Part shown: piece after piece, positions 1-11,049 of the stretch | How the letters are laid out: each line of letters begins with the position of its first letter | Numbering within the stretch: the stretch's first letter is position 1 | Assembly (NCBI GenBank): GCA_026168455.1 | Contig: CM047431.1 | Location: forward strand, 23,501,365-23,565,364 | Direction: 5' to 3' | DNA: 64,000 nucleotides | DNA from: Theocolax elegans | Taxonomy: Eukaryota > Arthropoda > Insecta > Hymenoptera > Cerocephalidae | The notes under the pieces: model-generated | Database searches by the model: none | Told to the model about the DNA's origin: nothing | Seen by the model: only the letters and a program-made list of their open reading frames with translations | Made by a program: the position numbers and the translations under genes

Positions 1-40
1 CGGTTACTACTTGGATGGGTGACTGTTCTCGGACTTAGCT
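1..40 (+). other. 5S rRNA-like fragment at window edge
   Basis: The first ~25 bases (CGGTTACTACTTGGATGGGT and following) resemble the 3' half of eukaryotic 5S rRNA around its loop E/helix IV region, with roughly four differences over 25 bases. The resemblance fades after about base 30. It could be a 5S pseudogene or a 5S-derived repeat head. The missing upstream part would decide. Confidence 0.3.
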
Positions 41-1941
41 TAAATGATCGGTTAGGTGTTTTTTCACATTCCACAACGTGAGCGGGATGTGTAAGACATT
101 CGGTTTCAGTGTTAAAGTCTACGCAATGTGACCTTGCCACCCAAACAGAATCGTTCTCGAATGCACCGCCCTTCTCGGAGGAGGTTTTTCTAATAGGCAG
201 TTATCCCACGGGGTTTGGCCACAGGTTTTCCCTCTCTCCACGGGCATAACCCCGGGCGAATGCGAGAAGGTGGGGTAACGGGGGGAAATTGGAAAGGAAA
301 AAACTAAAACAGGAATAAATAAAGGTGTAGCGAATACGTACGTAAAAACCCGAGAAGGGTATACGTGGAACCTACCAAAAATTTAAATTTATAAATGCCA
401 CTGAACATTTCATGAATGTACAAAAAAACTATATATACAAAATAAGAAAAATTAATTAAGATTTAAAAAATTTAAGAAATAAAATTTGCCAATAATATTA
501 TAGCACTAAAAATGCAAATAAAGATTAACGCTGAGTACAGTACATGAGTAAAAAACAAAAATTAATCTTTTGACATAATATACAGAGAATTAAAAGTGAG
601 AGATTGATCAATATCAAACTAATAATATATCAATTTATATCTACATGTAAATAAACAATGAAAAAAGGCTAACGAGTTTGATCAAAAGTTACAAGTTGCA
701 GAACAAAATTAAAAATTTCAGTAAGTATTGCATATAAAGACTAAAAACATACAAACATAAAAAACAGTTAAATGTAGAAAAAGAATGATAATATAAAGTA
801 AAACTTAAATAACAGTCGAAAATTAAAAAAATCCTAACTAAGTCAAATCAGATAGGACAAAATAACTCTGTATAAAGAAGAATAACATAAGATTGCATGT
901 CTATATAAAGTAAAGCGCTCGGTAAATAATTTAAAACTTATTCCATATTTCTACATAAGCTTAACAGAGAATAAAATATATCACATAATTGTCGATAAAA
1001 ATAAATACTTCAAAAATACATAAAAAATAAATAAAATATAAATAAAAAATAAATAAAAAATCACAGATAATAAAAGCTTACAAAGAGTAGAAAATAGAAT
1101 AACATTAATACGTCGCAAATGAGTAAAATAAGCACGTAAACACAGACGACTATTATGCTAATTAACTATGTGCTGCCCTCTAGCTAATAGAGAGGTATCT
1201 GCAACGTAACTAAATAATAGATCTAAGTTACCGACCGTAGGTAACAAAAGCCACGTGTCGATTTGATATATATTTGTGCATGCAAATGAAAACTAACCTC
1301 AAAAAACAAAATATAGATAGAAAACTCAAAAACAGTAAAGTTAATAAAAATTTCGAATAAATACTGTCAGCAAGCACTTCGCACTAAAATTCTTAAACAC
1401 TAGGCGTGGCAAAAACATCTAACATCTCCTAGTTAAAAGCTCGATCCCTCCAATAAATAATGATATAAAACCGATATAAGTAATGGCGAGATCGACTTTA
1501 AAGAAAAGATGTTGGAAACAGCATAACCAATATTCCACAGTTCTGGTGAATATTAATCAGATGATGTTACTGTTGATGATCTTGGATCCAATTAAAGAAA
1601 AAATCTGTCTCGTTACACCAACTCAAAATGGCAGTTGAAGAAAGCACCAAGTTAGCTTGAGCAATGGAACAGGAAAATCGTTCAGATTCCCATATAAACA
1701 CTCCAAAAGAGGTGAAAATTTGGCCAAAGCTTCGGGACCCTTGGTAGAACGATTTTCGAGAAAAAAATTTCACTCAAAGAGTGAAAAACCAAGTATATTA
1801 GAAGTGGATATAAGGAGCCCATACAAAGCATGTCAGGCATTACGTACACCGAGGGAGAGAGAGATAGAGAAAGGGTGCGAGCATGCGAGCCAGCCGTTAT
1901 GGCCTCTAAATCAAAATATTTTACTTTTTCGATCGCCTTTG
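41..1941. other. No gene seen; AT-rich intergenic
   Basis: A GC-richer stretch to about 300 ends in purine-rich sequence and could be the 3' tail of a retroelement. From about 350 to 1940 the DNA is AT-rich with many stops in all frames. I recognise no protein, RNA or repeat here. Confidence 0.5.
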
Positions 1942-2023
1942 TCTTTCATTATTTCCCTATTCCATGTCCCACGTTCTTGTTTTCTTTCATTATTTCCCTA
2001 TTCCATGTCCCACGTTCTTGTTT
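1942..2023 (+). repeat. Two exact 41-bp tandem copies
   Basis: A 41-base unit beginning TCTTTCATTATTTCCC is repeated head to tail (1942-1982 and 1983-2023) without a mismatch that I can see. It lies in pyrimidine-rich non-coding DNA and probably reflects replication slippage. Confidence 0.85.
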
Positions 2024-2075
2024 TCCCGAATAAATAAGTAAATTGTCTTTAATTTTGTTGTTATCCTTAATTTTG

Positions 2076-2349
2076 TTAAATTAATTAATATTTTTATCGG
2101 TCTTACAGTCAATTATATGGGCAGTCAGATTGCCCCTACTTATAATCACCCCCGAAGAATCTATAAAAATAATAAAAATAAAAAATAAAAAATAAAAACA
2201 CTGACTGAAAATAAAAACAGATTATTAATAAAGCAATCTGACTGTCTCCCTGCACCAAAAATCTACTAACCCCAAATATGCTGTCCGACGTTTCCAACTC
2301 GCTGCTTTATAATTGACTTTAAGACCGACAAAAATATTAATTAATTTAG
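2076..2349. mobile_element. MITE-like element with ~41-bp TIRs
   Basis: The left arm (2076-2118) and right arm (2309-2349) are imperfect reverse complements. Both contain TTAATTAATATTTTT, a GGTCTTA-type core and TCAATTAT. A second inner inverted match, GCAGTCAGATTGC against GCAATCTGACTGTC, lies at 2121-2133 and 2233-2246. The element is about 274 bp with no coding capacity. I cannot fix a target duplication, so the superfamily is open. Confidence 0.7.
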
Positions 2350-2747
2350 TTATACTACAGTCGACATAAGTAATATTTTATTAACTTAATTATGTTATCT
2401 TTAATTTGTTATATATGTTCTTTGCTCAGTTGGTAAATGTTACATGGAGAACTTTCCATCAATTCATTCATATAGTCATAAAGTGTGTTTACAGTGACGT
2501 CACAATGACGTACGAAGGCATACGTGGCAGTACCTGACGATATCAAGGTTTAAAATAATCTTGATACGTATATGTACAATAGCGAATGTACTGGCAAAAC
2601 AAACTAGTGTTACTACAATACATAAACTCGATATTTATTATAATTCTGTTTATTGACACAAGCCCGGTATATTATTTATGATATTGATAAGAAAACTTTA
2701 TCAGTAATATAAACTATTTATTTTTTTTAATATTATGTAAAACCCAT
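2350..2747. other. No gene seen
   Basis: AT-rich non-coding DNA between two MITEs. No recognisable ORF, RNA or repeat. Confidence 0.5.
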
Positions 2748-2943
2748 AATACAGAAGCACTAGACAATGATATAATATGTCTGTCTACAAAGTTCCAGAT
2801 TAATACAACAAGGACATCCTAGAAAATTTCTGTACGGAAAAATGACTATTTTTTCCGTGCAAACTTTTTTAGGGTGTCCTTTACATATTGACTTCAAACT
2901 TCGTATAAATACGTACTATATTATTATCTAATGCTTCTGTATT
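2748..2943. mobile_element. Palindromic hairpin MITE (196 bp)
   Basis: The whole segment folds back on itself. The ends are AATACAGAAGCAC and TGCTTCTGTATT. Inner matching blocks such as AAGGACATCCTAGAAAATTT against its near complement continue towards a loop near 2840-2850. It has no ORF. The near-complete palindrome is typical of fold-back MITEs. Confidence 0.75.
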
Positions 2944-3258
2944 TGCGTTTTGCAAATAGAACCATAATATGCCCATTAAATGCAATAATGTATCTATCTT
3001 ACTCAGTCGGTAATAATCCAATATGGCATCCCCTTAAGTAAGTAACTCTTGCCACTCTCTCCGGATACATCAATAAAAATACAATTTCTATTTTATTTTT
3101 TAAACATTTCGAAACAGTGTCGTAAATATTCTTTGGTTACTATTTTAATGAATTTACTTTAAATTGTAATTCATTAAACATGTTACTTTTGTCGTAGAAA
3201 GTTGATATATTATCATTTTCTTGTATATACTTAGCCTTTGGTAAATTAATATTATATT

Positions 3259-3310
3259 GTGTGCCTAGGGCGTAAAGGGCATGAAAGCCCACTTAGCCCT
3301 TGGCGCACAC
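3259..3310. repeat. Imperfect 52-bp hairpin
   Basis: The ends GTGTGCCTAGGGC and GCCCTTGGCGCACAC are imperfect reverse complements, with inner GGGC/GCCC pairing. GC-rich stems like this are unusual in the AT-rich surroundings. It may be a decayed MITE end or a structured RNA. I have no family for it. Confidence 0.5.
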
Positions 3311-3506
3311 CATATTTTGTGTGACACGTAGGGACACTATGCAAATATTGCACTGTAATTAATAAATTCATATATATATATAAATATATATGGGTAAGTA
3401 TGTGTAAGTGTGAATGTGCGTGTGTGTACATGTACGTGAGCGTCTGTGTGCTTGTATACGACTAAGTAAAAGTCTAAATCTACGCAGGGGACGCAAAAGG
3501 GGGTCT

Positions 3507-3611
3507 ATAAAGAAAACGCGTGCTGCCGAAAAAAAAGCCCGCTGCTGAAAAAAATGCCCGCTGCTGATAAAAAATGCACACTCCTCGAGGTTAAGCGAGC
3601 GTTTTCTTTAT
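3507..3611. repeat. Three ~20-bp repeats inside a short inverted repeat
   Basis: Outer arms ATAAAGAAAACGC (3507-3519) and GCGTTTTCTTTAT (3598-3610) are reverse complements. Between them a unit like GCTGCTGAAAAAAATGCCC occurs about three times with small changes. No coding sequence. Confidence 0.6.
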
Positions 3612-3685
3612 GGGCGCAAAAGGACTACTTTACTCCCTATTTTTAGGGCGCAAAAACGCTATTTTCGTGCATGTTTTACAAAAAA

Positions 3686-3961
3686 TCATTTATAGAATTG
3701 TGAGGTAGTAAATACCTCACATAATAAAATAATATTAAAGACTTTGTCGTCGTCCAGTACCTGAAACAAATATATGTAACATTAATATAGGTAACGAACC
3801 AAAGATACTATTATTGAAACAACTTACCTAACACAGGCAATGCTCGTGCATTACCTGTGTATAACTGTTGTTAATACCTCCTCCTGGGTCAAGGGAAAAC
3901 TCCTGCTTGGCTATGTAGCGACTCCTTGGCACTGGCTCCTGCTGGTCCTGGGCCTCGTTAC
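3686..3961 (-). CDS. Candidate two-exon 3' end of a host gene (weak)
   Basis: On the minus strand an acceptor (TTTCCCTACAG) precedes an open stretch at 3961-3855, encoding a short glutamine- and arginine-containing peptide. That stretch ends at a CACAG|GTAATG donor. A second acceptor (TTTGTTTCAG) opens 3760-3686, which reads on in phase for 24 codons to TGA. Both introns obey GT-AG. I recognise no protein family. No start codon is found: the possible upstream exon (ending 4251 at a GTAAGT donor) puts a stop in the joining frame or has one just upstream. It may be a real 3' end, a non-coding transcript or chance. Confidence 0.25.
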
Positions 3962-4250
3962 CTGTAGGGAAAATTAGAAAATAGAATTATATTAAATTAC
4001 GTAATTGTTTACACTAAATAAGGAAGTGTTGATAATAAATGTAGTATGTAGGATAGGTTAGAGGTAAGGTTGACATGTGGGATTAGAGAGGCTAAGAAAA
4101 TGTAAACAATGAATAACATGAAAGCCTGAGTCATCCTCATCACCGAATTGTTTAAATAAATAAAAGGAAAGGATGGGAAATAGAAGTGACTTGTTTTGTT
4201 TTATATGTTGGAGAGAGAGAGAGAGAGAAGAATAAACAAATAGCACTTAC

Positions 4251-4600
4251 CGTAAACATCGAGCTAGTTGAAGAAGAGAGAGGTTACTCGCTGTTGGTGA
4301 TGGAATATGATGGAGACGCCGACCCGCACGAACAACACCTCCAGATGATGGAAACGCCTTCCCTCGTAGACATCGTCGCCGTGAAGTCGCAGCAGGTTCG
4401 GATCGCCGCAAGCGGTACTGCCGTATGCGTGTACATAGGCGGCGGCGGAGAGGGGGGAGCTTACTCGCTTGCACCACGAGGACTACCGAGAGAGCGCGCC
4501 GGCGCAACGAAAAGCGGGACTCTCTCGGGCTTAACTCCCGTGCGTAAGAGAGAGAGAAAAGAAGAGTGCGAATGCACAAGTGGAGGCGCCAGCCCAGCTA
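4251..4600 (-). other. GC-rich block ending in a strong splice donor
   Basis: This segment is clearly more GC- and CpG-rich than its surroundings. On the minus strand it ends at TTTACG|GTAAGTGC, a consensus donor, 289 bases before the acceptor at 3962. It could be the first, non-coding exon of the candidate transcript at 3686-3961. Long frames through it have arginine- and serine-rich, low-complexity translations and are not convincing proteins. Confidence 0.25.
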
Positions 4601-5625
4601 ACACTTGGGACTGATGATAATATTCGCACCGCTAAATTCGTATGGATAGTACGGAATGAATAAAGGTGGCAGTAGGATCGATAACACCTCTTGACCTGCC
4701 AATAATGGGAAAACGGGTGCCATATTCAAAAGAAGGAAGTTGACAGCGCCGCGGGTCGGCCTTGACGGAAATTTATGTAAAAGGAAGAAGAAAGCGGAAA
4801 AAGGAAGAGAGGATTATTACTAGCTGCTCCGTTAAAAGAGACGCCGGTGCTTCACATAATTATCGAGTATTATTTTGGAAGTTTTGATTATTTGCTGTGT
4901 TAGTGAAGATAGATTTCGCTGGAAGTTGTTCGCACGGAGTTACCGATTTTGGGAGACAGATATTGATTGGAGATATATTATTCTGTGGAGAGATCTTGAG
5001 GGAGATAAATATATTTATTCAGACGATCTGATAGTGAGGACTCGAGTGCGGTAAGTAGACTGCCCGCCGGCCACGTTTATATTGTTAATGTAATAATCGT
5101 GACTTATATGGATTATTTTCGGTATCGCGACTTGATTTGATGGAGGATTAATACCTCAATTATTAATTATGTGATTGTAAGTAAATAAATCGTCGTAATT
5201 TGTGATTTCGAATTAGTGTTATAATTTTTCCTATGTTGGTTAAAATTCGCGACTTCGTCTGTAAAATTTGAATTTGTAAAAATTATGTTGAGATAGAGAG
5301 TGAAATAAATAAATAGTTAAATACCCCTTTACACGGACTATTAAATTTATTCTTTTTTTGTGTAATTTCAATTATTCCCCCCCTTTGGTTGTGATTAATT
5401 ATTAGGAAAGGATTTAGTTAGTCACGCCATTTTCCCGTCGGCGAGACAAGGATCCACGGCAGAGGTAAGAAGTTCGTGTACGTGTTGAGTCGGCCATTTT
5501 AATAGGACGAAAAACGAATATCAGTGACCCCATTTATTTAAATAAATATATATATGTACATCGAAGTTATTATTATTATCTGTTGTACGTAGTGTACGGG
5601 ATTCCCTATATTTATGTAGGAAACG
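4601..5625. other. No gene seen; possible LTR or leader remnant
   Basis: About 1 kb with alternating GC-rich and AT-rich blocks and a GTAAGT donor-like site on the plus strand near 5053. The texture resembles the solo LTRs elsewhere in the window. I could not find matching ends or a target duplication. Confidence 0.35.
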
Positions 5626-6003
5626 TTACGTCACAGCATATACAATAATTTGTAAATTTTTATCAATTGCGTTTAATGCTAAATTGTTACCAATGCTTTT
5701 CTCTAATTTTGGATGATAAAATAAGTGTTTATATTTTTCATATAAATGTCTTGTTTTATAGAATTGTGAAAAATGCAACAATTGCAAATAATTGACAAAG
5801 AGCAGTAGGAAAGTGTAATTGCGTTGTTTCCTACAAACATCTATCCCACTCTTGATCCTCATTAGCTGAATGCTTAGGTATATCAGTTTCATAAAATGTA
5901 GGATATATTGCACCATCAATGTTATGTAAATCTTGGATTAAAGTTACTCCTTTGGCATGTAAAAGTAACAATCAAATAAAATATCTTTCTACTTAATATA
6001 GGT
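5626..6003 (-). pseudogene. Helitron linker/helicase lead-in fragment
   Basis: Reading on from the far side of the inserted LTR, short frames resemble the region before the Pif1-like helicase: a stretch like the conserved 'LLL-HAKG-T' segment, then a 'D-GAIYPTFYE' block, then SGIDVCRKQRNY. Frame changes separate the pieces. That both sides match consecutive parts of one Helitron protein is the main evidence that the LTR interrupted it. Confidence 0.7.
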
Positions 6004-7100
6004 TGTCACGCTGCACTGGGGATCAGGGTGCGGGACTAAATAAATAAATACGCGGGGAGATTATAAAATTAACACTATGATTTATTAATGGAAGAGACAA
6101 AACAACAATTTATTTACAATCGGGGTGGGGCACCAGTCGATTGTAATCTGGTAAATAATTAATTAACCTAACGCAATAGTAGCGTAGCGCGGGGAAAAGA
6201 GGGGAAACGCGGGAGAGAATCAACGCTAAGATGGCGGGGAATAATACGCGCACACACACGCGGGCGGACCGGGAATTCGCGACCGATAAAAGAAAAGGGG
6301 AAAGTGTACCATACGCACTCACCTTTCGTAACTGCAGCCGATTGATAAAGTCCCTAAATCGCTGCCATGCTCTGTTCAGCTCACACACCAAAATCAAGCA
6401 ATAAATCGTTAAGACAGCCGATAAAAGGCTAAATTACACCGCGACCAAACACTCTCGACGTAGTTCACGGAGCTCTGTTCTCCGTTGGCACTCGGCTCGT
6501 CTCGTTCGTGCGCGCATGCGCCTTGCGCTGCTATCGGTACGAGACGAGAGTTCGTCCATGCGATCGGCCGTACTCGTTCGACTGCGTCTGTATTCCAGCT
6601 GTCAAGAAGACGATTCAACGGACTACTGCCGACGTGGTGGATCTTCTCTGACGCTGACCTGCCGTGGGATTGACCTGGGGCTCCCGAGGAATTGTTACAG
6701 GTAAGTCGCTAAGCCGTAGGAGTGTATCATTACTTGTTTAGTTAATTTATAGTAGGAGAGGTTAGCGCTCCCCTAACCTCTCAACTCCTGTTGACATTAT
6801 TTTCTTCCTATGTTGTTGTCCTATTCTCTCCTTCCTGGTTATCCTTTTCCCTAATAAAGTGCTTTGTCTCATTTACTATCACTTTCACAGGGATTCTGCA
6901 CAAGGTTCCAGTGGGCGATGGACTTCAGAGGATACCTGCTGTCACTTCTGAGGCTTTACAGGGTACTGGGTAACTTATAGTAGGTATACGTGTGTGTACG
7001 GTATCCGGGTAGGTAGGTTTGATAAGGGGGAAGGCTACGCTAATGCCTTTTTATTGTTTCTTTTACCTTTTTGTGACAGGTGTGAAATCACCTTGTCACA
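6004..7100 (-). mobile_element. Solo gypsy LTR, gypsy-A relative
   Basis: The 1097-bp segment starts TGTCACGCTGCACTGGGGAT and ends CCTTGTCACA (plus strand), so it has TG...CA termini. It is flanked by a perfect 4-bp duplication, AGGT (6000-6003 and 7101-7104). The inner-end sequence CACTGGGGATCAGGGTGC is shared with both LTRs of gypsy-A (23803, 35411), and a GGGTAGGTAGGT motif (7007-7018) matches their outer part. In gypsy-A's sense the LTR lies on the minus strand. No internal retroviral-type genes remain, as expected after LTR-LTR recombination. Confidence 0.9.
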
Positions 7101-7120
7101 AGGTTTATTTGTTTTTTTCT

Positions 7121-9122
7121 TTTATTCCATGTTTTTAACTTATTATCAAATACATAATGCATTGGTATGTCAGAATATAAATAATTGCGTGCTTCAGTAT
7201 CCTTTTTATATAATTTAAAATAAGCTGTTAATGTAGTTTCTACATTGTTATTTTTTATTTCTTCTTCTTTATCTTTGTTAAAGTAAATTTTCTGCTCGCC
7301 TTCATTATGAATAGCTAATCACATTATAAAATTTGAGATTTCGTGGAACGCATATTTTAATAATCTGTACATACTCTCTGGCGGGCATGAATATCTTGTA
7401 TTAATATGTTGCTTTATCTCATCGTAGTCATATACATTTTTTAATAGTTTTGGAATTGTTAGAATTTTCATTAAATTTGACATCAGCATCTCGCATTTCA
7501 ATAAATGCACAGTCATGTATTTTATAACAATATTTAAATAAATATTTTATGCATTGTACAGTAGAACATACTTCTACGTTAAAGTAACAATTGAATTTTA
7601 GTAGCAAATAAGGAATATATGGAACAATAAATCGATTATCTGCTAATCTTTTATAATTTTTACTTTGATAACTAATTTGCTTACCATCATTTCTTCTTAT
7701 ATAAGATGACTAACCAGATAAATTAAAAGTTGTTTTGTAATTAAAACTTTACGGGAAATTTTTCACATATTTTTTTGTGTCTTTATTCATACAGGGAGAA
7801 CTTGTATTCTGTACTCCGCAAGGACCGTATATCACAAATTGTTTTATAATATTATGTAATCGAGGATAAATATCTTTATTTGGAATTTCTGTATTTATAA
7901 ATTCATCAACTTTTTCAGGATTTTAAATTTTATCATTTTCATCTAAAAATAACAGCATGTGCATGTGTGGCAGACCTCTTTTTTGAAATTCAATAACATA
8001 AGTATAAGCCACACATTTTCCTGGAACACCTTCTACCTATCAATTATTTAAATTCTTCAACTTTTTGTTGAAATACTTTTACAACAATATCTGGTCTGTC
8101 AATTGCAGTTTCATAGTCCTCTAGATTCTCTGTTATTTCTTACCAGTTTGGATTATATGTCATTATCATAAACAAGTTAGGATTTCCATAACGATTTACT
8201 AACCTAAATAAATCAATATAATTTTGTTTTAATAATCTTGGACTGTCTCTGTGTCAGTTTCTTTGTTTTAAGTAGATAATCCATTACGCCTTTGTAAAAT
8301 ATCTTGAGTTTATTATAAAATATAATCCTGTGATTTCAACTTTTATAAAAGCGTCAATTTCTGCCTGTTGAGAATTTTCCTAAATTAAGATATGGATTAA
8401 AACAATTTCTTACAGGTCTATAATTATAAAATTGTAAAGTAGATATGTTATTATTTTTATTTTTGCATTTCATATCAGGCATCCATTCGTATCTTCCTTT
8501 TGGATAAATAAATGGATAAGTCATAGAATAAGTGTGATTATTTATTAAAGAAATGCTAATTGGGTTGTCATATCTTGCATGTATAACAATATCACATTCT
8601 GCAGGAGGAAGTCCATTTTTGCTTTAAATACCATTGCTACTTCATTGCAAGTAGCTTCATTATATGTATTTTTATCTAATTTTTCGTTTCGTTTTATAGC
8701 TATATAACTTACATCATTTTATAAGCTTTAACATAATGGTTAATATTTGTCAATAAGTTACCTAGTTTACATAACAACTCTAATTTTATAACATAATTAT
8801 TTTTATATCTTTTTCTTTCAACTGAAGCTAATTCATTATCTAGAACATATAATTGTCCGTATTTTTGAGTTTTATTTTCATTTGGGTGCAAAACAAAAAC
8901 GTTGTGATATATTTGACCACAAATTCTGAGAATTTGCGGTCCATTACTAAACAATTTGTCAAAATTAGCTTCAAAGCTTGCCAAAACTAAAGCGTTATTG
9001 TATATTCGAATATTTTTATGAAAATTAATACTATCTTCTGATAGTGCAGTAGCTAATTGTTTTAAGTCATCTGGATATGTAGGATTTTCTGGCAGAAATA
9101 TTAAATTGAAAAATATGTACAT
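7121..9122 (-). pseudogene. Helitron Rep (HUH endonuclease) pseudogene
   Basis: In active Helitrons this protein nicks and joins single-stranded DNA for rolling-circle-like transposition. Residues from 9122-8709 match the Helitron N-terminal domain (ASFEANFDKLFSNGP, then RICGQIYHNVFVLHP and YGQLYVLD). Further on, GLPHMHMLLFLDEN carries the H-x-H metal site, and KYLFKYCYK carries the two tyrosines. The end (7319-7121) reads NKDKEEEIK ... YLYSDIPMHYVF, as in the linker before the helicase. Stops and frame changes occur throughout, including just after the HUH motif, so no full protein can be made. The solo LTR follows immediately. Confidence 0.85.
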
Positions 9123-9250
9123 CGTTTAACATCGATGTTGCTCTAGCATGAGTTTCAAATTCTATTACAACTAATTTTTGACCTTCCGTCTTTGTGATTT
9201 CAAAGCTATTATTAGTTTTACTGATGACTAAATCATTTTCTAATAATTAT

Positions 9251-9407
9251 ATTAATAATTACTGTTAAAATTACTCGACAGTAACCTCTGACGTCATGGA
9301 TATTCTAACAGTGCCATATAGCCAACCTGCCTATTCATATGATTTTAGCAAAGGGGGAACCGATTAGACATATGAGTCTATGATAGACACTCCTAAATAG
9401 GGGTACC
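9251..9407. other. Junction between Helitron and LINE; nothing assigned
   Basis: Short non-coding DNA. It may include the 5' end of the Helitron or the lead of the LINE fragment, but no terminus is clear. Confidence 0.4.
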
Positions 9408-9850
9408 ATGTTCAACCACAACCAACAATTTGATATTCATACAAGAAAAATCAATGGAAATGGCAAAAATACTCGATGTTGTATCGAAATATACAAAAAT
9501 AATTATTGTTGGTGGGGTAGCTTATACGTAAAATCTGGCCTTAAATGTCAAATATTATCGGCGTCTAAAACTGAGCTACCTTTTAAACCAGGCATACCTG
9601 AATATATTGTTTGCAGTATTTAAGAGCGTGATTCGCATCCTGTATTGTTGCCGTTATCTATCAGCGACCAAAAATTGCGTTCGTAAGTGAATCAAACTTT
9701 TTAAATAATCTCCGTAAATTTAGTCCTGATTGTAGCCAGAAATTTATCATGGGTGCTCTGAATGCCGATATTCTTAAGGAGTGTGATGATACTAAATTCG
9801 TTTACAATTTAGCAGCGGAACTATCTTTGTAACTTGTTCAGCATGGACCC
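9408..9850 (+). pseudogene. LINE endonuclease fragment
   Basis: Two frames together match an apurinic-type (APE) endonuclease of a non-LTR retrotransposon. The first is an N-terminal part (9408-9623) with DIHTRKINGNGKNTR. The second, in another frame, ends in KFIMGALNADIL followed by LVQHGP. The conserved 'GDLNAD'-type catalytic segment reads GALNAD here, so the acidic residue is changed. No RT follows directly. The next LINE starts within a few hundred bases and looks like a different copy. Confidence 0.6.
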
Positions 9851-10281
9851 ACGCCGAATCTAACGTATCGGGTGCGATGGAGTGGTCATCTGGCTTGGGT
9901 CTGGCCGAGAGGGACGATTGTGAGGTTCTTGCTCTGGGAGTCTCACGGATCTCAGAAGTATCCAGTATAGTTTCCATTAATAATAAGCTTAATAAGCAAC
10001 TGAAGGCGATCAAACTTAACAGATCAGGTGATCAACACGTCATCAACAATAACAAACCGGGTCCCTTCTCCTCTACGAATGTCAGTACCCCCGTACTAAA
10101 CGGAATTGTGTTTCGGGTCACTCTGGCCCAAGTGATTACATGAGTTATGGTTAAAGGCTAGTGTTAAGGGGGCACACTAATGAGAATTATAAATGAAAAG
10201 GATCTCAATACTCTACTATCTCATAGAGACACTTACACTATTTGAGATGCAAACGACCACGTTTTAGCTAATCATTTTCCA

Positions 10282-10811
10282 TTGATCTCACAATCGCAAT
10301 CTCATAACTTTTCTATCATTCATTGTAACATAAATCGACTGAAATCGCATATCTCTTTCATTGGATCGCTCATCCTACCGCTTCAATACGATGTTGCAGC
10401 TCTCTCCGAAATTTTTCTTAGCCAACTCGAGTTTTCTGACGTTTTACGTCTCCCCAGCTATTCATAATTGAGATTAGATTGAGTGGGCTAAAAGGGTGGG
10501 GGATCGCTGCATACATTCGCGATGTATGTAACGTCAATCATCTTGCTCTATCGAATCCATTATATCTAACGCATTGGAATATATTATTCTTAGGATTATC
10601 TGAGCTACCTTTTCAATACTCTTGTGCGTTGTTTATAGGAGACCCACGACGGCTTACCCATTTAAATTTTTCGAAACTGTCACTGACTATCTTTCTCTCT
10701 TTCCCATCACATGGTCATGTCGGGAGACTTCAACATTATCATGAATGCACACGATGGTGCAGCCGTCATGACAAAATCCAACCTCTCTGCATTAAACCTG
10801 ACTCTGATTGA
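10282..10811 (+). pseudogene. LINE copy 1 endonuclease remnant
   Basis: The segment 10282-10467 reads FSIIHCNINRLKSHISFIGS and DVAALSEIFL, the usual start of a LINE APE endonuclease ('N-N-L' then 'SET'). The following frame (10479-10811) continues with AAYIRDVCN but soon degrades. The matching part of copy 2 (13192-13638) is better preserved and supports the assignment. Confidence 0.7.
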
Positions 10812-11049
10812 GTCCGACCCCATGCATCATACTCAATCTGTTACACATTGATCACATACATGGTCCGACGTCTTTATGGTGCGAGACCCTCCACCTTCTT
10901 TTGTTTAGAAAAAGTCTGACGTTCTATTTAGAGCAGGTCACGACTCAATATTACTAGTTCTCAATCTTAAAAGGATCTTATAACCATCTACTTTCTTCTG
11001 AAACCTATCCAGAACTTTGGAGGAAATCTCTGCTTTTTTCCCTTGCCAA

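Larger units (their letters stand above)
2944..3685. other. No gene; short hairpins and microsatellite
   Basis: Non-coding DNA with a TA/TG-rich microsatellite near 3370-3440. It also holds the two structured repeats listed separately at 3259-3310 and 3507-3611. Confidence 0.5.
5626..9250 (-). mobile_element. Decayed Helitron split by a solo LTR
   Basis: Fragments on the minus strand give, in order, the N-terminal Helitron Rep region (9122-8709), the HUH motif (near 7959-7967), the two-tyrosine Rep motif (near 7520-7550), the Rep-helicase linker (to about 7121), and, after the inserted LTR, the linker/helicase lead-in (6003-5626). The Pif1-type Walker A motif is not present, so the helicase end is lost. 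Neither Helitron terminus (5' TC or 3' CTRR hairpin) could be fixed. Many stops and frameshifts show it is old. Confidence 0.8.

Noticed and set aside
1657..2037. Plus-strand frame of 126 codons
   Set aside because: Its C-terminal part is the translation of a 41-bp tandem repeat and the rest is low-complexity. No domain or splice context.
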